The position numbers were made by a program, and so were the translations under genes. A stretch of DNA of 64,000 nucleotides, from positions 1,505,501 through 1,569,500 of the forward strand of contig NZ_CP100126.1 of assembly GCF_024168045.1 (NCBI RefSeq), in the 5' to 3' direction. This DNA comes from Dorea longicatena. GTDB taxonomy: Bacteria; Bacillota; Clostridia; Lachnospirales; Lachnospiraceae. The notes under the pieces are model-generated. The model worked only from the letters and a program-made list of their open reading frames with translations, searched no databases and had not been told where the DNA came from. Below are positions 9,093-17,639 of the stretch, piece by piece (within the stretch, counting starts at the first letter, position 1; each line of letters starts with the position of its first letter).

Positions 9093-10586
9093 CTATAATA
9101 TATCCAAAATCGTATCATACACTGACGGATTGTCTTTGATCACAATCGCCAGTTTTTCTTTTGCCTGATTCAGCTGATGAAAAAGAAGTCTCACATTTGA
9201 TTTTCTGCCTTCACTCGTTGTTATACGGGTTATTTCATAAGAAGCTTCACTAATCTTTCCCGCACGGAGATAACCGTCCTCATCATAATAATACTGTTCA
9301 TCCAGTACGGCTACCAGGCGGTTCACATCCCGCATTGCCGGATTCTGATAGAGATATCCCCGTCTCGCATAGCCTTGCATCAAACATACCGCTTCTGTAT
9401 CATCATTCGCATACACTACTTCAATATTAGGATAGCCCTTCTGCCCTTTTCTCCGCGACAGATCCAGCATGTTCTGAATAAAGGAAGAAAGTTCTGCATT
9501 TGTACGGATACGGTTCGTCATATGAAAGCTCTGCACATCCGGCAGGCTCGCAAGTCTTTGCGATATTTCACGATCCAGTTCTTCAGGCGAGATCATGTCT
9601 TCCGTATCACTGGAGAAGATTATCGGAATCTGCTTTTTACATTCTTCTAATATCTTTAATTGCTCCACAGAAAGCAGATGTGCCTCATCCACCAGAATAG
9701 CACTGTATGGTTTTAAGAATGTATCAAACGCTTCTTCCGCACACACATTTTCTGTCATCGTCTGCTTTGCTGCCTGAAGTGATAACTGACGATCCGACAG
9801 AAAATCAATCCGGAGCAGACGTTTATGTAAAATTCTCCAGTCCTCTCCTGATTCTCCGCAATGAATCATGCAGACTCTCTGACGTACCGACAACTTCATC
9901 GCAAGATCATACAGAAGCAATGTCTTTCCCGTCCCCGGAAGTCCGCTGAACCAGTAATAGTCGGAATGTTTTGCACGGATTCCTTTCAGGATCTGTCGTT
10001 CGATATCTCTTTGCTGTGCCGTCAGAAAATATTCTTTCTGTAAAAAGCGTTCCGGCTCTCTGAGCGGTGAGATCAGATAGAGTTCTGCGCGGAACAGTTC
10101 TTCGATATTCCCATCATAATCCGGACTTTCTCTTTTCAAAGCTCTGCATAATTCGTCCCAGTCTGCCTCTGCGATATGATCATGATTCGTCAGTCTTACC
10201 AGACGGTTCTGGCTGCTGATATAAGTATACGAATGAATCGTTCTTCCAAGCACCGACAGATAATAGCGGTTCTGCAAAAGCTGTCTGCGAATGGCCTCAT
10301 CCGATACCACACCGCTTTTTAATTCAATATTAATAATCTGATCTTCCTTGATCTGCAGAAGATCAAATTCTTTTCCCAGTCTCGGAATCTGAAACGAATA
10401 AAAGAAACGAAGTGCATATACATCCTCCATACAGGTTTCCAATTCGGCTGTCAGTGCTTTCATACTTTCCAGTTCCCATTCCCGCATTTTCAGAAAATAG
10501 TCTCTTCCGGATAACTGACGTTCCAGTTTTTGCAACTGTTCGATATTCTGATTTCTTGTGATCGTATAAATGGATATGGATTTCAT
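9093..10586 (-). CDS. Nuclease-helicase fusion: PD-(D/E)XK domain plus DUF2075-like P-loop ATPase
   Basis: 497 residues. The N-terminal 120 hold a restriction-like nuclease signature: GKEFDLL (Asp75) and INIELKSG (Glu88-x-Lys90), close to NERD-type nucleases. The rest is a P-loop NTPase with Walker A GLPGTGKT (215-222), Walker B ILVDEAH (297-303), a motif III-like FSSDTED (324-330) and a later MTNRIRTNAEL segment. This is the pattern of DUF2075/Schlafen-type helicases. The C-terminal motif VI region reads HQLNQAKEKLAIVI, lacking the usual arginine. The first codon overlaps the stop of the upstream AlkD-like gene, so they are co-translated. A role in DNA repair or defence is inference; no other defence genes adjoin. 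Confidence 0.75.
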   Translation of the reverse strand: MKSISIYTITRNQNIEQLQKLERQLSGRDYFLKMREWELESMKALTAELETCMEDVYALRFFYSFQIPRLGKEFDLLQIKEDQIINIELKSGVVSDEAIRRQLLQNRYYLSVLGRTIHSYTYISSQNRLVRLTNHDHIAEADWDELCRALKRESPDYDGNIEELFRAELYLISPLREPERFLQKEYFLTAQQRDIERQILKGIRAKHSDYYWFSGLPGTGKTLLLYDLAMKLSVRQRVCMIHCGESGEDWRILHKRLLRIDFLSDRQLSLQAAKQTMTENVCAEEAFDTFLKPYSAILVDEAHLLSVEQLKILEECKKQIPIIFSSDTEDMISPEELDREISQRLASLPDVQSFHMTNRIRTNAELSSFIQNMLDLSRRKGQKGYPNIEVVYANDDTEAVCLMQGYARRGYLYQNPAMRDVNRLVAVLDEQYYYDEDGYLRAGKISEASYEITRITTSEGRKSNVRLLFHQLNQAKEKLAIVIKDNPSVYDTILDIL

Positions 10587-11284
10587 TTTTTAATCTTTAA
10601 CCCTCTTAGATATTCTTTCTGCTCTGGCGTGATCCGGTAACTTTCGATAGCTTTCTGGATCGTCTTATTATGCGTCCAGACATCTAATTTTTGCTTTTCG
10701 ACAAACGGGAGAATCTTATCATACTGCTTTGCAAGCGCCGTCGCAAAATACCATGCACGCATCATATTTACATAATATTCTTCCGAACGGATCTGTGCCA
10801 CTTTCTCCGGGTACTCCATCTGAAATGCATCTTCCAGATAATAGCGCATCAGCATACTGATACCGAACCGGATGGTATATGCATGGTCGGATTCCATCCA
10901 TCGGTATACTTCATCTATAAATGTATCCAGATGTTTCTTCACTACCTTGACCGCAAGCATATCGCAGGTCGCCCAGTTATCAATATACGGAAGAAAACGT
11001 TCCAGTTCTTCCAGACATGTGTCATAGTCTTTAATCTGTTCGATCAAAAGTCCGTGCAAATTATTTTCTTCGTAGTACTGATGTGGCAGCATCTGCAGAT
11101 ATTCTTTTGCTTCATCCGTTTTTCCATACTTCTTCGCAAATACACGAAGTGCCGGCGTCCGGACACCGATGATCTTTTCTTTGTTGACTGTCGGCATTAG
11201 TTTTGCATGGAAGTCGCGGTATTTTAAGTCTTGCAGCTCAAAAAGACGGGTTTGTACGTTGGTTATGATTGTTGTTTTATTCAT
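10583..11284 (-). CDS. AlkD-like DNA alkylation repair protein (HEAT-repeat family)
   Basis: 233 residues from the ATG at 11284, chosen because AAGGA lies 7 bases upstream; an ATG at 11323 in the same frame has no ribosome site. The sequence follows the AlkD/YhaZ family: ALRVFAKKYGK, a helix-rich middle with VDNWATCD-like PYIDNWATCDM and LMRYYLED, and WYFATALAKQYD near residue 190. AlkD enzymes are DNA glycosylases for bulky or cationic alkyl bases, using stacked HEAT-like helices rather than base flipping. It overlaps the following nuclease-helicase gene by 4 bases. Its promoter lies next to the end of the IS605 element, so its expression may have been changed by that insertion. Confidence 0.85.
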   Translation of the reverse strand: MNKTTIITNVQTRLFELQDLKYRDFHAKLMPTVNKEKIIGVRTPALRVFAKKYGKTDEAKEYLQMLPHQYYEENNLHGLLIEQIKDYDTCLEELERFLPYIDNWATCDMLAVKVVKKHLDTFIDEVYRWMESDHAYTIRFGISMLMRYYLEDAFQMEYPEKVAQIRSEEYYVNMMRAWYFATALAKQYDKILPFVEKQKLDVWTHNKTIQKAIESYRITPEQKEYLRGLKIKK

Positions 11285-11379
11285 ATTTTCATCCTTGATT
11301 CTTATATTTCCCATGTCAGGCATATGATCTTTTTATTTATTATATCGCTGTTGCGATACAATTTCTATTGTTGTGACAT

Positions 11380-11536
11380 GCTCCCACCACTTAAATCTCT
11401 GATTTTGAAGTGGGGGCTTCTTGTTCAATGGCTCTACTGAGCCAAGTATCTACAAGCTATCCTCGCGTGCCCCGCGATTCTTTTGCCCGGACACGGGCAT
11501 ATTTTCTTGTTTTTCTATTGTCCGGATACGGACAGT
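11380..11536 (-). ncRNA. Candidate TnpB guide RNA (omega/reRNA) with a run of small hairpins
   Basis: Downstream of the tnpB stop the minus strand forms consecutive compact hairpins: GTCCG/CGGAC (11520-11533), GCCCG/CGGGC (11485-11498), TCGCG/CGCGA (11463-11477), GGCTC/GAGCC (11430-11443). The larger right-end hairpin (11380-11420) follows. TnpB proteins use an RNA made from the end of their own gene and the element's right end, with the guide taken from flanking DNA. The guide would here start near 11,372 and read leftwards. Boundaries are inferred. Confidence 0.6.
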
Positions 11537-12640
11537 TTATGCTGTCAACAGCCTTCTTGCCTCTTCACGGATGTTAATTGCTGCATTACGATCTCTATCC
11601 ATCTCATTTCCACACGCACAGCGATAGACTCTTTCGGATAATTTCAGTTCTTTCTTTATCCTTCCACATTTACAGCATTTTTTACTGGAAGGAAAGAAAC
11701 GATCTACCTTTACCATTTTCTTTCCTTTCCATGCCAGTTTATAGTCTAACATTTTTCTGAACATTCCATATCCATTATCCTGTACACTTTTTCCGAAATG
11801 CAGACACTGCCCCATTGCTTTCATATCGATATCTTCCACTGCAACTGCATCATAATTATCTGCAATCTTTCGACTAAGTTTGTGCAGATAATCTCTTCTC
11901 TGATTTCGTATCTTTTCATGACATCTGGCAACTTTCTTTTTCTGCAATTCGTAATTATGACTTCCTCGTACGCATCTTGACAACTTTCGTTGCTCCCTCG
12001 CCAACCTTTTTTCATTTTTTCTGAAAAAACCTGCTTCTTCCGTCTCAATCTTTTCTGAAAACACTGCCATTCCCTGCATTGCATAATCAATTCCAAGTAT
12101 CTTTGCAGTACTGTAATCTGATTCAGCTGCTTGATTTTCACAGCTGTATCCTTCATACAACAGGCTTGCAAAGTATTTTCCGGATGGTTCCATACTGACT
12201 GTCACTGATTTCAGACGAAAATCTTCTGCTGGCTCTCTGTGTTTTTTCATGGCAATCCATTTTAACTTAGGAAGTCGGATTCGCTTACTTTCCACCAAAA
12301 TATTTCCATTGACCAAATTCGTTGTATAGCTGTTTCTGGAATGATGCTTTGACTTGTATCTTGGAAATCCAATCTTGGGTTCCCGAAAAAAATTCTTATA
12401 TGCCTTTTCCAGATGAAGCTGGACATTTGCCAGCGCCAGCGAATCTACTTCTTTCAAAAATGGATATTCCTTTTTATACATGGCCGGTGTATTTTTTAAC
12501 ATTTTCTTCGTCTTTTCATACTCCTGAATCTTATCATTAAGCATTTGATTGTACAGGAAACGACAACAGCCAAATGTTTTGCCTAGAAGTATCTTCTGTT
12601 CTTCTGTCGGATAAATTCGGAAACGATATGCTATGTTCAA
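11537..12640 (-). CDS. tnpB: TnpB, RNA-guided RuvC nuclease of IS200/IS605
   Basis: 367 residues, intact. The split RuvC active site is complete: Asp185 in GIDYAMQG, Glu269 in VAVEDID, Asp350 in MDRDRNAA. The zinc finger has Cys322/Cys325 (CCKCG) and Cys341/Cys343 (CACG, one residue tighter than the common CxxC). N-terminal wedge domain starts NIAYRFRIYPTEEQ. The TTG start at 12640 overlaps the TGA of the tnpA remnant. TnpB proteins are guide-RNA-directed DNA nucleases that help keep the element in place. Intactness beside a dead TnpA makes it a candidate orphan nuclease. Confidence 0.92.
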   Translation of the reverse strand: MNIAYRFRIYPTEEQKILLGKTFGCCRFLYNQMLNDKIQEYEKTKKMLKNTPAMYKKEYPFLKEVDSLALANVQLHLEKAYKNFFREPKIGFPRYKSKHHSRNSYTTNLVNGNILVESKRIRLPKLKWIAMKKHREPAEDFRLKSVTVSMEPSGKYFASLLYEGYSCENQAAESDYSTAKILGIDYAMQGMAVFSEKIETEEAGFFRKNEKRLAREQRKLSRCVRGSHNYELQKKKVARCHEKIRNQRRDYLHKLSRKIADNYDAVAVEDIDMKAMGQCLHFGKSVQDNGYGMFRKMLDYKLAWKGKKMVKVDRFFPSSKKCCKCGRIKKELKLSERVYRCACGNEMDRDRNAAINIREEARRLLTA

Positions 12641-12938
12641 TACTTTTTCACTCCCTGGCTTTCAATGTATTGACGGATTACTTCTACCGGAGCACCTCCA
12701 GCTGTCAGTAGGCAGAAACTCTGACTCCAAAAGGCTTCTTTCTTGCTCTTTCTGAAATTGGATTGTCAATGACTTTTCTTCGATATTTCACTACCATGAT
12801 CAGATGATAATACATTAGATATACTGAATGCGCATTATGATCTGTTTTTTTCTCTAACAATTTATGTTTTCGACTGACTCTATAATACCACGAATCGCAT
12901 TGTCGAACAAGTGTTCTTTTTGTTTTTTTGCAATTCAT
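12637..12938 (-). pseudogene. tnpA: TnpA (Y1/HUH transposase) with internal deletion and frameshift
   Basis: The first part (from 12938) reads as TnpA through YHLIMVVKYRRKVID and ISERA. The reading then jumps, one frame over, to the family's C-terminal AFWSQSFCLLTAGGAP...VIRQYIESQG, which carries the catalytic tyrosine and ends at 12637. About 60 residues are missing, including the HUH metal site (usually DHIHVMF). The deletion is out of frame and lies near 12,740. The protein cannot be active. Confidence 0.85.
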
Positions 12939-12987
12939 CTCCCACCTGCAGAGGAAGAAGAATTCTTGCTATATTATGTTAAACGCA

Positions 12988-13519
12988 TTAAACAGCACTT
13001 CTCCTCTTTTTTCTTGCTAAAAAAACTCTCACACAAACCCCCACAATCAATCCAACAACAATTATCGCCCAAAGCGACATCTGTTCCGACATCGGCAATG
13101 TTCCCCATTCATCTTTGCGCAAAAAGAACCATAACATATAACACAGGAAATAAATCACTGAAAACACCCCTTCGATCCAGGGATTCGAATATCTCAGCTT
13201 CCTTTCCGGGATTTTCTTATCCAGGTAATATGCAGCAAAGAACAGTGCACCCCATACAGCCCAGCATATAATATTCACACACATAGGTCCGTGTGAAAAA
13301 AGAGGAACCTGCAATACCGCAACCGCTGCAATTCCTAATATATATATGATCATCTGAATTTTATACAATAACGGCTCATCCAGCGATGCAATCCAGGCTT
13401 TTTCTGTCTCTTCCTGATAGTGTTCCGGTTCAATCCTTTTTCCAAGCATGAATTCACCGACACTGATATCCAGTATCTGACACAGTGGCTCGATCAGACT
13501 GATGTCCGGGAATGATTTT
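12988..13519 (-). pseudogene. 3' part of a disrupted XRE-type membrane regulator gene
   Basis: Host gene cut by the mobilizable element. From the junction at 13519 the frame reads GKSFPDISLIEPLCQILDIS, the second half of an XRE helix-turn-helix domain. Then come a linker and four membrane segments (for instance IIYILGIAAVAVLQVPLF and SLWAIIVVGLIVGVCV), ending at 12988. The missing 42 N-terminal residues are at 20203-20080. An internal ATG at 13449 could start a 153-residue membrane fragment, but no good ribosome site precedes it. Confidence 0.88.
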
Positions 13520-13543
13520 CCAGTTTCCCTTAGTTAAAGATAT
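13520..13543. repeat. Right attachment junction (attR) and half of attP
   Basis: Host sequence ends ...GATTTT-CCA at 13522. Element sequence then reads GTTTCCC (13523-13529), six bases, AAAGATAT (13536-13543). Both blocks are the exact complements of blocks at the other end of the element. Confidence 0.9.
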
Positions 13544-13555
13544 GAACCCTCTTTA

Positions 13556-15169
13556 TCAGTCTACTTTTCCAATAAATCGGTAATATATCTCTATTTCCTG
13601 TATTCTTTCGTTCTCCTCATTCGTTGTTGCTTCGTGAATAAGGATTTTTTCTATCATTGCATTTAATAACGGTGCTGTCAGTTCCTTTGGTACGGAATAC
13701 TCCTTGATTAACTCAATCCACCTTTCAGCACCTATCATATCCTGTTCCATTTTACTTAATTCTTCTCTTAGGTTGGTTATCTGCTGTTCCAGTTCTATCT
13801 GTTCTTTCTGATATTTCCCCGACAGCATGATGAAGTTTCGTTCCGTTATCTTCTCACAGGCTCTATCTTCGTACATTTTCGCAAACAAGCGGTCAATCTC
13901 ATTTTGTCGGTTCTCGGCTTTCTTCAAGGCACTTGCCTTTTTCTTCTTTTCCCGTATTCGCTCTGCATTGCCAGCCTTTTGTATCTTATTCAACACCTTT
14001 TCTTCGTCCTGCTGTACTGCCTTAGCCCAATACTGCAATCGTTCCAATACGGCTTGATACAACACATCATAACGGATATAGTGCATAGAACAAGTACCTT
14101 TGCCAAACTGCCCGTAGTAACTGCAAGCATAATAACTGTATGGCGTTTTATTTGCCTTATTTGTCGCAAACCGCATAGACCAGCCACAATCCGCACACTT
14201 GACAAGCCCTGCAAATATCGGCGTTGCTTTTTCCTTTGTCTGTCTACGCCTTGATTTTATCTGTTCCTGCACACGATAGAACACTTCCTTGTCAATAATC
14301 GGTTCATGGGTATTTTCTACTCGAAACCATTCACTTTCGGGCTTACGCACTTTTTTCTTGCTCTTGAATGAAACTGTTGATTGTCGATTATGAACGCTGT
14401 TTCCGATATAGACTTCACTTTTTAAGATTGCCTTGACATGAGCAATCGTCCACTCATAACGCTTGCTTTCGGGCTTTCCCTCAAAGATGTGTGCAAAAGT
14501 ACCGTACCTTGTGAAATTCAGCCAAGACGCTGTCGGAACTTTTTCTTCTCGCAGTACCTTTGTGATTTTTGCACTACCGTAACCTTGATAGGCTAGGGAG
14601 AAGATTTTTTCAACAATCCATTTTGTTTCCTCATCAACCAGCAGTTTTCCTTTGATGTCGGGGTGTTTCTTATATCCTAACGGAGCATAAGCCCCATAAT
14701 ACGCACCCTCTGCAAATTTTGTCTTAAATGCCGATTTCACTTTACGGCTTGTATCTCTTGCCACCCATTCATTAATGATATTTTTAAATGGTGCAATCTC
14801 ACTTTCGCCTTTTTCGCTGTCTACACCGTCGTCAATCGCTATGTAACGGACATTATGGCTGGGAAAATACAATTCTGTATATTGTCCTGTCATAATATAA
14901 TTTCTGCCAAGTCGGGAAAGGTCTTTCGTTACAACACAGTTGATTTTTCCTGCCTCTATATCTTCAATCATTCTCTGGAAACTCGGTCTTTCAAAATTTG
15001 TTCCCGACCAGCCGTCATCAATATATTCATCAATCACATTCAAATGATGTTCTTTTGCATATAGACGCAACATACTTCTTTGTGTGGTAATGCTGGAACT
15101 TTCGCCCTGTAATTCATCATCTCGGCTTAACCTAAGATAAAGTGCAGTATTGTAAATCTGTTGTTTCAT
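13556..15169 (-). CDS. Large serine recombinase (TndX/TnpX-type integrase)
   Basis: 537 residues. The resolvase domain has the nucleophile Ser15 in YLRLSRDD, with DGWSGTNFERPSF and TKDLSRLGRNYI further on. It is followed by a Recombinase domain (GYKKHPDIKGKL..., about 170-290), the zinc-ribbon CADCGWSM...YYACSYYG...TCSMHYI (about 330-375), and a long coiled coil (about 385-480). It excises and integrates the element at a two-base crossover, here read as CC/GG. The gene lies 13 bases inside attR, the usual place. The ATG at 15169 follows AAGGAGG by 10 bases. Confidence 0.95.
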   Translation of the reverse strand: MKQQIYNTALYLRLSRDDELQGESSSITTQRSMLRLYAKEHHLNVIDEYIDDGWSGTNFERPSFQRMIEDIEAGKINCVVTKDLSRLGRNYIMTGQYTELYFPSHNVRYIAIDDGVDSEKGESEIAPFKNIINEWVARDTSRKVKSAFKTKFAEGAYYGAYAPLGYKKHPDIKGKLLVDEETKWIVEKIFSLAYQGYGSAKITKVLREEKVPTASWLNFTRYGTFAHIFEGKPESKRYEWTIAHVKAILKSEVYIGNSVHNRQSTVSFKSKKKVRKPESEWFRVENTHEPIIDKEVFYRVQEQIKSRRRQTKEKATPIFAGLVKCADCGWSMRFATNKANKTPYSYYACSYYGQFGKGTCSMHYIRYDVLYQAVLERLQYWAKAVQQDEEKVLNKIQKAGNAERIREKKKKASALKKAENRQNEIDRLFAKMYEDRACEKITERNFIMLSGKYQKEQIELEQQITNLREELSKMEQDMIGAERWIELIKEYSVPKELTAPLLNAMIEKILIHEATTNEENERIQEIEIYYRFIGKVD

Positions 15170-15280
15170 TGTCAGTTATCCTCCTTTATAACTAACCCGT
15201 GTTTACAATACCTGCTTGCAAGTAAAGTATAACACGGGTACTTTTTGTCATTCAATCTATTTCTTACAACTGCACCGATT

Positions 15281-15526
15281 TTATGCGATTGTCTGCTTTG
15301 CTTTTTCCAGCATAACATCTGTCAGAAGTTCTCCCATTGTCTTTCCCTTTTCGGAAAAGTGCTCTTTTATAACAATCTTTGTTTTTCCTCTGTTGCCAAT
15401 GCCACGCTTATTATTTGTCTTTTCCTGCCTTGTTTTTACAATATCAGCAATAACACATACCCCCTTTCTGTAAAAATCTTTTCTAAGCAATTCAACGGCT
15501 TTTGTCATAGCCCACAGGAGTTCCAC
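15281..15526 (-). CDS. Small conserved-looking ORF upstream of the recombinase
   Basis: 81 codons from a GTG at 15526; an ATG at 15508 is the alternative, and neither has a clear ribosome site. The protein is basic in the middle and ends in an amphipathic helix (GELLTDVMLEKAKQTIA). Its position directly before the recombinase is where such elements often carry a small accessory protein. It could be a directionality or DNA-binding factor, but I see no recognisable domain. Confidence 0.5.
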   Translation of the reverse strand: MELLWAMTKAVELLRKDFYRKGVCVIADIVKTRQEKTNNKRGIGNRGKTKIVIKEHFSEKGKTMGELLTDVMLEKAKQTIA

Positions 15527-16161
15527 CTCTGCATAGTTCTTATGTAGCCGTACCCATTGCGTGCGACGCTCTGAACGCTCAAGCTGTGGCTGTACGGGAG
15601 TATCATTATCAGACAGGACAGGTCATGGCGATAAAAGAGAACAAATCTTTTACAGGAACACAAATAAGTTGTCGCTCGCTTTTGCAGGGGAAAGGTCATG
15701 GCGTATCTGTTTCAACGGCTCGCTGTCTGTCAAACGTATTGAACTGCTTTATTCAGTTGTCAAAGAACATGAAAGAAGAAAATCGTCTTTCCTATATACC
15801 GCGTTGGAAAAGAGCAGAAGCGTAACCAATCTTCAAAACTTTTCTCTTTTCCTGCACCATATAGGGAAAGAAAGTGTCATTCTGCTAAGTTGGTGATGAA
15901 AAAATCTGATTTTCTTTTCACACCCTAACTACCCATGCAACACTATTACTACCAACTATGGAATGAAAGATTTTCTTTGCTCCATATAGGGAATGGAAAC
16001 TACGGATTGTTAAGTTGAAATTGAAAATCGTTTCTTCTTTCACATCATATAGGGACAGCAACCACCGATTTAATGACCTGTTTTCAAAAAAAGTCAGATT
16101 TCCTTTCCTTGCACCATATCTGTACGCAAGTAACCGTTTTGTTGCAGATTTTTTGAAGAAA
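15527..16161. other. Repeat-rich spacer between the relaxase and the recombinase
   Basis: No convincing gene. Contains AGGTCATGGCG twice (15620-15630, 15693-15703) and a minus-strand promoter-like pair, TTGACA at 15758-15763 and CAATAC at 15736-15741 with a 16-base gap. The repeat array described separately occupies 15784-16125. Confidence 0.5.
15784..16125. repeat. Array of about six degenerate repeats, roughly 65-bp period
   Basis: Each unit has a T/C-rich run (TTTTCTTTTC-like), then a CACCATATAGGGA-like core, then a variable A-rich tail. Exact CATATAGGG cores are at 15858-15866, 15983-15991 and 16046-16054. Degenerate ones are near 15793, 15921 and 16115. Steps are 63-69 bases, close to six helical turns. 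Read on the minus strand the units would encode a repeated SLYGAKKE-like phrase, but frames change between units, so the DNA rather than a protein seems to be repeated. Confidence 0.6.
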
Positions 16162-17328
16162 TTAAAAAATACCGTCATTCCCTTGTGGAACAGCGGTATC
16201 TTTCTCAATCATATCTGCTATGTCTGTTGTCATTTGTTTAATTTTTAATTCCTGCTTTTCTGTTAGTCTTGTATGTCTGTCGATTTCTTCCAGATAATTT
16301 GCTCCTGTTTTCTTTTCAATCTCTTTTATCATCAATAAAGAGGGCATGACCTGTCTTTCTAACCAGCGTTTTGTTTTCTCCATATTGACAGCAACAGGCG
16401 TCATAATAAACGGAAGTGAGGTCGTTACATTATCTAAAAATATATCCCATAAAATATAATCGGGAAAATCTATCTGTGTGAGGATAAGGCTTGCTATGGT
16501 CTGTTCGGGATTTCTTGTAAAAACAAGTTGTTCTATCGTTTGTTCTGCTTTTCCATTTTTTAAACGAATTTCAAAGCGGTTCTTAATGTTTGTTTTTATA
16601 CCTTTGCTTTTTTGTTCCTTTTCTTTTTCATACAGGCAAAAGTAGATGGAACTATTCTTTGAACCGATATAAAAGGTTTTTGCAGTATCTCCATGTGTAC
16701 CCGATAATTTCCCGCTGTCTACTGCTTCATGGGTTCTTGAACGTTTCCATACCTTGTTGGCATAATAGCGTTCCCTTAGAATTTCTATATCCAGCAGTCC
16801 GCCCATATCATTGACCGCTAAATCTATGCGTTTAAAAACACCTTGATAATCTATACAACATCTTAAAAAGTAATACCAGTCTATCCCTCTTGCCTGTAAA
16901 ACATATTCCAAGTTCCGACACCCCATACCTCTTAATTCCAATAAAACACCCATAGAACTATCTTTAGAAGCATTTACACTAATATCCCCATAGACATACT
17001 GTTCTTCATAGCCATACATTCCGTAATCTTCATGGATAAAATATTCGCTCTTCATTGCCAGTACATTTTTTATAATTTCCAATGCGTCTGTGGTGAGAAA
17101 ACGAACACGCAGGTAGTCAATCGTTAAAGTGAAAGGCTGAGTACAATTACAATAATCAAGATAATGTAGAAGTATATGTTTCATTTCTTTACTGGCTTTT
17201 GTTTTTCCGTTTTCAATTTCATTTAAGTTCTGCCTGCTGATTTGCAATTCCTGTGCCAGTCGTGATTGCGAATAATCACAGTCTTTTCTCTTTTGCTTTA
17301 ATGTTTCAATAAATTTCATATCATTCAT
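16162..17328 (-). CDS. mobT: MobT-family relaxase (HTH plus Rep_trans domain)
   Basis: 388 residues. Residues 1-60 form an XRE-like helix-turn-helix (SRLAQELQISRQNLNEIENGK). The rest matches the replication-initiator-like relaxases of Tn916 (Orf20) and ICEBs1 (NicK), with the DYLRVRF strand, LELRGMGCRNLE, KRIDLAVND and TFYIGSKNSSIYFCLYEKEKEQ blocks. These proteins nick oriT and start rolling-circle transfer. Length fits the family (330-400). ATG at 17328 follows GGAGG by 8 bases. The oriT-like site lies 200 bases upstream on the same strand. Presence of a relaxase without a secretion apparatus makes the element mobilizable, not self-transmissible. Confidence 0.85.
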   Translation of the reverse strand: MNDMKFIETLKQKRKDCDYSQSRLAQELQISRQNLNEIENGKTKASKEMKHILLHYLDYCNCTQPFTLTIDYLRVRFLTTDALEIIKNVLAMKSEYFIHEDYGMYGYEEQYVYGDISVNASKDSSMGVLLELRGMGCRNLEYVLQARGIDWYYFLRCCIDYQGVFKRIDLAVNDMGGLLDIEILRERYYANKVWKRSRTHEAVDSGKLSGTHGDTAKTFYIGSKNSSIYFCLYEKEKEQKSKGIKTNIKNRFEIRLKNGKAEQTIEQLVFTRNPEQTIASLILTQIDFPDYILWDIFLDNVTTSLPFIMTPVAVNMEKTKRWLERQVMPSLLMIKEIEKKTGANYLEEIDRHTRLTEKQELKIKQMTTDIADMIEKDTAVPQGNDGIF

Positions 17329-17529
17329 GCTTTATTCCTCCAATCAAAAAAGGCATATACTCATAGAAGCATACGCCTTGTATCTTATCATTATTTGCTA
17401 TTGATATGCTGTTTTAGACCTGTCGGATCGAAAAAATAGGATGTGAAGTGAAATAAGTTCTTATAACCTTGTAAATCGTTGCATATCAGCAGTTTTGTAT
17501 TTGTTTTTGCTCTTGTCTTTTGTAATAGT

Positions 17530-17553
17530 ACCCCCCTGTTAGATAACGGGGGC
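17530..17553 (-). other. oriT: Putative origin of transfer (oriT) of the element
   Basis: Plus strand ACCCCCC (17530-17536), an 11-base centre, GGGGGC (17548-17553). On the minus strand the right half reads CTAACAGGGGGGT. As I recall it, the ICEBs1 oriT is an inverted repeat ending in the same CTAACAGGGGGGT, and NicK is a relative of the relaxase encoded just downstream. Position and relaxase family both fit. Confidence 0.7.
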
Positions 17554-17610
17554 TTTGAACGGCTCGCAAGCTCGCCGAACCGCCGAAGCGAACCGCCCCC
17601 TTGCAAGCAT

Positions 17611-17639
17611 GGCGGAAAAATCTTAAGGATTTTCCCGCC
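17611..17639. repeat. GC-clamped inverted repeat near oriT
   Basis: GGCGGAAAAATC (17611-17622), TTAA, GGATTTTCCCGCC (17627-17639) pair almost completely. It could be a secondary oriT structure, a single-strand origin, or a terminator for the cargo transcript coming from the right; there is no strong T-tract. Confidence 0.5.

Larger units (their letters stand above)
11373..12960 (-). mobile_element. IS200/IS605-family element, immobilised (TnpA deleted)
   Basis: tnpA remnant and tnpB lie in the usual overlapping order on the minus strand. The right end beyond tnpB carries the imperfect hairpin (11380-11420) that TnpA recognises in this family. The left end is not sharply visible and is set near 12,960. 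No target duplication is expected, since these elements insert as single strands. Because TnpA lacks its catalytic HUH motif, movement would need a TnpA in trans. Confidence 0.8.

Noticed and set aside
15586..15825. Plus-strand frame of 79 codons (and an overlapping one of 111)
   Set aside because: Opposite to all element genes, no ribosome site, no recognisable domain; contains the AGGTCATGGCG repeats.
15918..16208. 96-codon minus frame made of SLYGAKKE-like repeats
   Set aside because: Other units of the same repeat are in different frames and the frame has no ribosome site; better explained as repeated DNA.
17391..17606. 71-codon minus frame upstream of the relaxase
   Set aside because: Runs through the oriT hairpin and GC-rich inverted repeat; no start signal.
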